Source: Bacteroidales bacterium
GTDB taxonomy: Bacteria > Bacteroidota > Bacteroidia > Bacteroidales > Bacteroidaceae
DNA length: 19,343 nt
Direction of reading: 5' to 3'
Assembly (NCBI GenBank): GCA_004554665.1
Contig: SFKY01000043.1
Coordinates: 1 to 19,343, forward strand
Shown: piece after piece, positions 15,776-19,343 of the stretch
How the letters are laid out: each line of letters begins with the position of its first letter
How positions within the stretch are numbered: the first letter of the stretch is position 1
The notes under the pieces: model-generated
Told to the model about the DNA's origin: nothing
The model's database searches: none
What the model saw: the letters and a program-made list of their open reading frames with translations, nothing else
Made by a program: the position numbers and the translations under genes

Positions 15776-15811
15776 CAAAAAATTGCAATCATTTAGGATA
15801 ATGATTGCAAT
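15776..15811 (-). terminator. Intrinsic terminator overlapping the ribE stop
   Basis: ATTGCAATCAT (15782-15792) and ATGATTGCAAT (15801-15811) form an 11-bp perfect stem with an 8-base loop that contains the ribE stop codon. On the minus strand the stem is followed by TTTTTGT. This is a clear Rho-independent terminator and separates ribE from the tolC operon, which therefore needs its own promoter. Confidence 0.85.
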
Positions 15812-16395
15812 CTTGCGATATATTTGCCGAGTATGTCAAACTCGATGTTGACGATGCTTCCGATTCCGATGTCACAGAAATTGGTATGTTCCTTTGTGTA
15901 GGGGATGATGGCCACCTTAAACGTGTTTTCTGTTGGTTCACAGACCGTGAGCGAAACTCCGTTGACTGTCACCGACCCTTTGTCTACCGTGAAATAGCCC
16001 CGTCTGGCCATCGTCGCGTCAAACGGATACTCGAAAGTGAAGTAGGTACTTCCATCGGCATCCTCCACAGCCGTACAGCGTGCCGTACCGTCCACATGTC
16101 CCTGCACGATGTGCCCGTCGAGCCTCCCGTTCATCACCATAGACCGCTCCACGTTCACATGGTCACCCACGCGGAGTTTGCCGAGGTTCGACCGTTCCAG
16201 CGTCTCCTTCATGGCGGTCACCGTGTAGACATCGCCGTCGATGGCGACGACCGTCAGGCATACACCGTTGTGCGATACACTCTGGTCTATCTTCAACTGG
16301 TCGGTAAAAGAGCATGTCAAACTGAAGTGTATGTTTTCTTGCTCCTTCACAATCGCTACTACAGTAGCCATTTCTTCTACGATTCCACTAAACAT
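15793..16395 (-). CDS. ribE: Riboflavin synthase, alpha subunit
   Basis: The 200-residue product converts two 6,7-dimethyl-8-ribityllumazine molecules to riboflavin. It starts with the family motif MFSGIVEEM and consists of two lumazine-binding barrel domains (about 1-95 and 96-190). The first contains SHNGVCLTVV, the second VNGVSLTVCE, and the join is GHIVQGHVDG; these are the most conserved parts. It ends in the usual C-terminal FDILGKYIAR helix. Length is normal. No other rib gene is adjacent. A structured RNA ends about 20 bases upstream of the start, so ribE may be transcribed by read-through from that RNA's promoter. (ribC in some nomenclatures.). Confidence 0.95.
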   Translation of the reverse strand: MFSGIVEEMATVVAIVKEQENIHFSLTCSFTDQLKIDQSVSHNGVCLTVVAIDGDVYTVTAMKETLERSNLGKLRVGDHVNVERSMVMNGRLDGHIVQGHVDGTARCTAVEDADGSTYFTFEYPFDATMARRGYFTVDKGSVTVNGVSLTVCEPTENTFKVAIIPYTKEHTNFCDIGIGSIVNIEFDILGKYIARLQSLS

Positions 16396-16414
16396 ATATT
16401 ATATTATTAATGTG

Positions 16415-16627
16415 AAAAAAGCGGGGTTGTACGATGATGTGATGATAAGTCCGAGTCTATAAGTTTTGAGTGCCCTCCGCCTTTGTAATCCACCGGTCTT
16501 TCGACTTAGTTCCCCGAAGGGAGTTTATATGGCCCGCCATTAGCAAGAGGAACGTTCTCGGTTTTGTTTTAATGTGATGACTATCCCGATCGAATCTGTA
16601 CAACCCCTTTTTGGTTTACCTTTCGTG
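16415..16627 (-). ncRNA. Structured RNA between terC and ribE (6S-like size and shape, family unassigned)
   Basis: The transcript would start near 16624-16627 from the adjacent promoter and end in TTTTTT (plus-strand A-run 16415-16420). Its ends pair: GGGGTTGTAC (minus, 16607-16598) with GTACAACCCC (16432-16423), a perfect 10-bp closing stem. A second closing helix is GATAGTC (16585-16579) with GACTTATC (16451-16444), one bulge. Inside are a TTCG-tetraloop hairpin (16511-16522), a GAAA-tetraloop hairpin (16496-16505) and an ATGG-CGGG-CCAT hairpin (16529-16540). No ORF fits. Size and paired ends recall 6S RNA. A ribE leader is the alternative, since the start codon is only 20 bases downstream. 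The 5' end resembles tmRNA, but the tag and CCA end are missing. Confidence 0.7.
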
Positions 16628-16629
16628 TG

Positions 16630-16660
16630 CAAAGTTACAATATCCTCTGCAATCTGCAAA
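16630..16660 (-). promoter_or_regulatory. Consensus promoter for the structured RNA
   Basis: On the minus strand TTTG (16660-16657), 19 bases, then TAACTTTG (16637-16630) is a perfect match to the Bacteroidota -33/-7 consensus. It begins 18 bases... downstream side of the terC gene, just before the terC stop at 16678 in reading order is passed, so the RNA is transcribed independently of terC. Confidence 0.8.
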
Positions 16661-16677
16661 AGATTTCGTGCCTTTTT

Positions 16678-17796
16678 TTATCGTTCCGTCTCCTTGCCAG
16701 CCGTCTGTTCCTGAGAGTTTGTCTCCTTTTGCGGGATGACGATGGATAGCACGATGCTCACGGTGAGGACTGCGAGGATGAAGGCCAGTGACCACAGGTT
16801 GCTGATGGTGACGAGATGCCCGAGCAGCAACTTTATACCGATGAAGAGCAACAGCAGGCATACACCAGTCTTGAGATACCTGAACCTGTCGGCGATGGCA
16901 GACAGCAGGAAGAACATGGCACGCAAGCCGAGGATGGCAAAGATGTTGGAAAAGAAGACCACATAGGGGTCGAGTGATACCGAAAAGACGGCGGGAATGC
17001 TGTCGAAAGCGAATATCAGATCGCTGAATTCGATGACCACGACTGTGACAAGCAGTGGGGTGAAGTGCAGCAGTCCACCGTGACGGCGGTCGGCCAATAC
17101 ATAGTTGTCGCCCTCCTTACGGGCGTAGACCATGAAGCGGTCGCCCTCGAAGCGTGGATACACCCGGAAGTAGCGTGATAAAAACCGCACCACGGGTTGT
17201 CTCTCCACATCGATATGCTCTTCCTTGTTACGGGTGGCAAACATCTTGACGGCACTGTAGACTAAGAACAAACCGAAGACAATGAGAACCCAGTCGAAGC
17301 GGCTAATGATGGCCGAACCGATGAAGATAAACACGCAGCGCATGACGATGGCACCGAGGATTCCCCAGTTGAGCACATGCTGGTATTCCTTGTTGCTAAC
17401 TTGGAATGCCGTGAAAATCATCATCATCACAAACAGGTTGTCTACAGACAGCATCTTCTCGATGAGATAGCCGGTGATATAGTCCATCGCCATGTTGTGA
17501 CGGTAGAGATCAAGCCCCTCTTCCAGTCCTACGCCCTCAAGATTGATGTGCGAAGCGTATCGCCGGGTTACTTCCTGCAGGTCTGCATAGCTCTGGATGC
17601 CGTGTATCATGTCTCCATGAAACCAGAGGAACACGCCAAACAACAGAGCGAGGATAATCCATACCGCTGTCCATGTACCGGCCTCACGGATAGAAACCAC
17701 ATGGGCTTGCTTGTCTATCACCAGCATGTCGACTGCCAGGATAGCGATGATAAATACGATGAAACCGGTAAAAAACAGGATTTCAGATAATAGCAT
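16678..17796 (-). CDS. TerC/Alx-family integral membrane protein
   Basis: The 372-residue protein has about eight or nine membrane helices and the TerC-family motifs SVDNLFV (117-123) and EFSDLIFAFDSIPA (256-269), whose acidic residues are thought to bind a metal ion. TerC-family proteins act in the cytoplasmic membrane; characterised members export manganese, sometimes to metallate secreted enzymes, and older names refer to tellurite resistance. Between helices 2 and 3 (about 62-105) and between helices 5 and 6 (about 190-245) lie longer soluble loops, and the C-terminus is a polar tail. Manganese export is inference from the family. TAACTTTG at 17837-17830 is a possible -7 box. Confidence 0.9.
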   Translation of the reverse strand: MLLSEILFFTGFIVFIIAILAVDMLVIDKQAHVVSIREAGTWTAVWIILALLFGVFLWFHGDMIHGIQSYADLQEVTRRYASHINLEGVGLEEGLDLYRHNMAMDYITGYLIEKMLSVDNLFVMMMIFTAFQVSNKEYQHVLNWGILGAIVMRCVFIFIGSAIISRFDWVLIVFGLFLVYSAVKMFATRNKEEHIDVERQPVVRFLSRYFRVYPRFEGDRFMVYARKEGDNYVLADRRHGGLLHFTPLLVTVVVIEFSDLIFAFDSIPAVFSVSLDPYVVFFSNIFAILGLRAMFFLLSAIADRFRYLKTGVCLLLLFIGIKLLLGHLVTISNLWSLAFILAVLTVSIVLSIVIPQKETNSQEQTAGKETER

Positions 17797-17829
17797 ACTT
17801 TAATACCTTATTATAATTATAGATGGCCG

Positions 17830-17837
17830 CAAAGTTA
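17830..17837 (-). promoter_or_regulatory. -7-type promoter box upstream of terC
   Basis: The minus strand reads TAACTTTG 34 bases before the terC start. TTTG elements occur 12 and 25 bases upstream, neither at the standard 19-21 spacing, so the match is partial. Confidence 0.45.
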
Positions 17838-17891
17838 CGGCTTTTTCTACAAATATGTATGTCAAAAAAAGATAAAAACCCATGATACATG

Positions 17892-17925
17892 AAAAAAGCG
17901 GGCTTGGACGTGGGCCAAGACCGCT
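17892..17925 (-). terminator. Intrinsic terminator after the YbjQ-family gene
   Basis: On the minus strand AGCGG-T-CTTGG, a 7-base loop, and CCAAG-C-CCGCT form a 10-bp stem with a single internal mismatch, followed at once by TTTTTTC. It lies about 30 bases past the YbjQ-family stop codon and separates that gene from terC. Confidence 0.88.
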
Positions 17926-17955
17926 GCCTGAATCAGTTGGCATGGGCAGCACTGG

Positions 17956-18273
17956 TCAGATGACGACGGCTGTACCGCTCACTGCCACCATGAGCATGGA
18001 ACCGCTTTCGCCGATGGTCTCATAGTCTATGTCTATGCCTACCACGGCATTGGCTCCCATCTGGCTGGCGCGCTCTTGCATCTCGGCAAGCGATGTCTCT
18101 CGCGCTTCTTCCAGTACCTTCTCATAGCTGCCGCTCCGTCCGCCGATGAAGTCGCGGATGCCGGCAAGGAAATCTTTCATAAAATTGGCACCGATGATGG
18201 TCTCACCGGTCACCACGCCCTTGTATGCCTTAATGGGCTGACCCTCAATGGTCGGTGTTGTTGATAGTACCAT
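17956..18273 (-). CDS. YbjQ/UPF0145-family protein
   Basis: The 105-residue protein matches the YbjQ family (heavy-metal-binding domain DUF74) over its full length. The features are VLSTTPTIEGQPI at the start, GVVTGETIIGANFMKDF (about 19-35), the glycine-rich FIGGRSGSYE (about 42-51), the A-rich helix LAEMQERASQMGANAVVGIDIDYE, and a hydrophobic end SMLMVAVSGTAVVI. Members form small pentameric assemblies; the function is unknown and the heavy-metal link is only a family annotation. It is monocistronic, with its own terminator. No consensus promoter is visible in the 60 bases upstream. Confidence 0.93.
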   Translation of the reverse strand: MVLSTTPTIEGQPIKAYKGVVTGETIIGANFMKDFLAGIRDFIGGRSGSYEKVLEEARETSLAEMQERASQMGANAVVGIDIDYETIGESGSMLMVAVSGTAVVI

Positions 18274-18632
18274 ATCCTTTTTTTTATTTTACAGTAATAG
18301 TCTTTTATGAGTGTAGACGGTCTGGAGTAGTAGAAAGTTGCATGATGGAGTGTTTTTTTTTCAAAAACAATTGGGTTCGTCTGGAAAACATATAGATGAA
18401 ATGATGGATAAAAACTCAATGATTCCACCATGTTGCTTTCACCCGTGCCACCGAGAAACTGTATTTTGTGAATTGGCCAAAGGGACAGAAATTAGAATAC
18501 AGAGGGTAGCATTGCTATGAAGAAGCTAAGTTAATAGGGTACTCATCTGTCCAACTGTCCCTACAACAACCATCCTGTACCATGTTCAAATATAAATTTT
18601 TAAATATGTTGAAATAAATACCATTATTATTT
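18274..18632. other. Intergenic stretch without recognised features
   Basis: This AT-rich region between the YbjQ-family gene and the next plus-strand promoter contains homopolymer runs (T-runs near 18281 and 18352) and short open frames of no recognisable content. I see no gene, tRNA or strong hairpin in it. Confidence 0.5.
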
Positions 18633-18661
18633 TTTGCAAACCAATTTTTTTTGTAATTTTG
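18633..18661 (+). promoter_or_regulatory. Probable promoter for the right-end leader and membrane protein
   Basis: TTTG (18633-18636), 17 bases, then TAATTTTG (18654-18661) resembles the Bacteroidota promoter with slightly short spacing. Transcription would start near 18664-18668, just at the small hairpin CGGAC/GTCCG (18666-18670 and 18683-18687), leaving a leader of about 270 bases before the ATG at 18938. Confidence 0.5.
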
Positions 18662-18726
18662 TAATCGGACTAAGTCAATCTTGTCCGCAACATTTTTGAA
18701 AAAGAGGCGTTATGTCTTCTTCTTGT

Positions 18727-18872
18727 GTGTATGAAGCCTAGGAAACTACAACACGTAAGCAAGAGTTGGCGTAATGGTCTCCACGCATATGGCGTGGGCC
18801 TGTTTATACCATATCTGCTTACACGGGTTTTCCTAGCACCCATACACTAAGACGTGGCATACAGCACCACGC
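18727..18872 (+). other. Highly structured leader element; also spans a 39-codon ORF
   Basis: Four nested stems are visible: GTGTATG (18727-18733) with CATACAC (18841-18847); CTAGGAAA (18738-18745) with TTTCCTAG (18829-18836); GTAAGCA (18755-18761) with TGCTTAC (18816-18822); and ATGGT (18774-18778) with ACCAT (18808-18812), capped by CCACGC/GCGTGG (18781-18786, 18792-18797). A further hairpin CGTGG/CCACG (18853-18857, 18867-18871) is followed by CTTTTC. CCACGC occurs both at 18781 and 18867, so GCGTGG could pair with either. An ATG at 18731 opens a 39-codon frame ending at 18850, nearly the same span. It could be a cis-regulatory RNA, a small RNA, a leader peptide or a dispersed palindromic repeat. 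Confidence 0.65.
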
Positions 18873-18937
18873 TTTTCATATTCTGTGTTTAACATCTCAT
18901 TACGGCGCTGGATGAGAACCTAAACAAAGTAAAAAAG

Positions 18938-19343
18938 ATGTTGAGAACATTCTTTAATTATGTGAAAGATTGGTTCCTTAAACCAGTTGAAAAGAGGGGG
19001 CTTCGTTCCGTTCTGTTTGGACAAGAGACGATGCTTGTCTGTATAATCCTGTTTGTTGGTGGTATTGTGCTGGGGTTGTCGTTATTTATCATGCAGATGT
19101 GTTCCGTGGAAATTGACACCAGAGAAGGCATCATTGGGTTTGGATGCACCATTATGATGCTGACCTGTATTTGGCTGCTAATTCCCGCCGTAAAGTCCTT
19201 GAATGCCATTTGGAAAAAAATAGTTTATGTACTGATGATGCCCATACTATTTTCCATCGTTATCTCCTTGTCACAATGGCTGATTTTTCTGGTGATAGGC
19301 GGGCTGATTTGTGGTGTGCTGTTCAAAGGATTTTTTGGCAGTT
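18938..19343 (+). CDS. Multi-span membrane protein of unknown function, 3' truncated by the window edge
   Basis: The frame is open from the ATG at 18938 to the window end (135 codons visible) with no stop. An in-frame TAA near 18889 and no in-frame ATG between fix this start. The product begins with an amphipathic, basic N-terminus (MLRTFFNYVKDWFLKPVEKR), then three or four hydrophobic segments: about 33-51, 69-85, 94-110 and 114-130. No known domain, signal peptidase site or catalytic motif is recognised. It is preceded by a 270-base structured leader. It could be a stand-alone membrane protein or the membrane part of a larger regulator or enzyme whose soluble domain lies beyond the edge. 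Confidence 0.75.
   Translation, partial: MLRTFFNYVKDWFLKPVEKRGLRSVLFGQETMLVCIILFVGGIVLGLSLFIMQMCSVEIDTREGIIGFGCTIMMLTCIWLLIPAVKSLNAIWKKIVYVLMMPILFSIVISLSQWLIFLVIGGLICGVLFKGFFGS

Noticed and set aside
16444..16607. tmRNA, because the RNA start GGGGTTGTACAGATTCGA resembles the tmRNA 5' end
   Set aside because: There is no tag ORF of the expected kind, no tRNA-like 3' end with CCA, and the transcript is about half the usual length.
16444..16607. Canonical FMN riboswitch upstream of ribE
   Set aside because: The conserved FMN-riboswitch segments (such as the GGGTGAAATTCCC and GGCGGT core) are not present in the minus-strand sequence.
18338..18520. A 60-codon plus-strand ORF in the intergenic stretch
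   Set aside because: No recognisable motif, no promoter or ribosome-binding site, and irregular composition; probably chance.
18727..18847. Invertible promoter or site-specific recombination site
   Set aside because: The arms are short, interrupted and nested with symmetric loops, the enclosed segment has no promoter, and no invertase gene is in the window; RNA structure explains it better.

Overview
The window looks like chromosomal DNA of a member of the Bacteroidales, most likely Prevotellaceae or a close relative. Several promoters fit the Bacteroidota pattern (TTTG, about 19-20 bases, TAnnTTTG), Shine-Dalgarno sequences are weak, and the gene families (LytTR with PspC, SDR-type mannonate oxidoreductase with UxuA, split MacB) are typical of that order. 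Nearly everything is on the minus strand. The exceptions are a HAD phosphatase near the middle and a leader plus membrane-protein gene at the right end. No insertion sequence, phage, tRNA, rRNA or CRISPR array was seen.

Left part (1-5240), read right to left: uxuA and an SDR mannonate oxidoreductase (hexuronate catabolism) end at a clear hairpin. Next come a membrane-anchored LytTR regulator, a tiny PspC protein with its own textbook promoter, and a two-gene unit of a DJ-1/VOC fusion protein and a DinB-like protein.

Middle (5247-11150): mltG is followed by glnS, a TPR protein and dedA. The last three are packed with zero spacing or a 4-base overlap. A perfect 17-bp inverted repeat of unknown role separates mltG from glnS. 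A phosphoglycolate-phosphatase-like gene diverges from mltG and ends in two successive strong inverted repeats.

Right-centre (11166-16395): a tolC, macA, ABC ATPase, MacB-type permease operon encodes a complete tripartite exporter across both membranes. Upstream of it lies ribE (riboflavin synthase), with an intrinsic terminator that overlaps its stop codon.

Right part (16396-19343) holds the two least ordinary items. One is a structured minus-strand RNA of about 210 nt between terC and ribE, with a perfect promoter, paired ends and a U-run. The other is a plus-strand leader of about 270 nt ahead of a truncated membrane-protein gene. It carries a nested stem system that exactly spans a 39-codon ORF, followed by a hairpin whose 3' arm could pair alternatively with the nested structure. 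terC and a YbjQ-family gene lie between them. All functional assignments are from reading the sequence; no database search was made.
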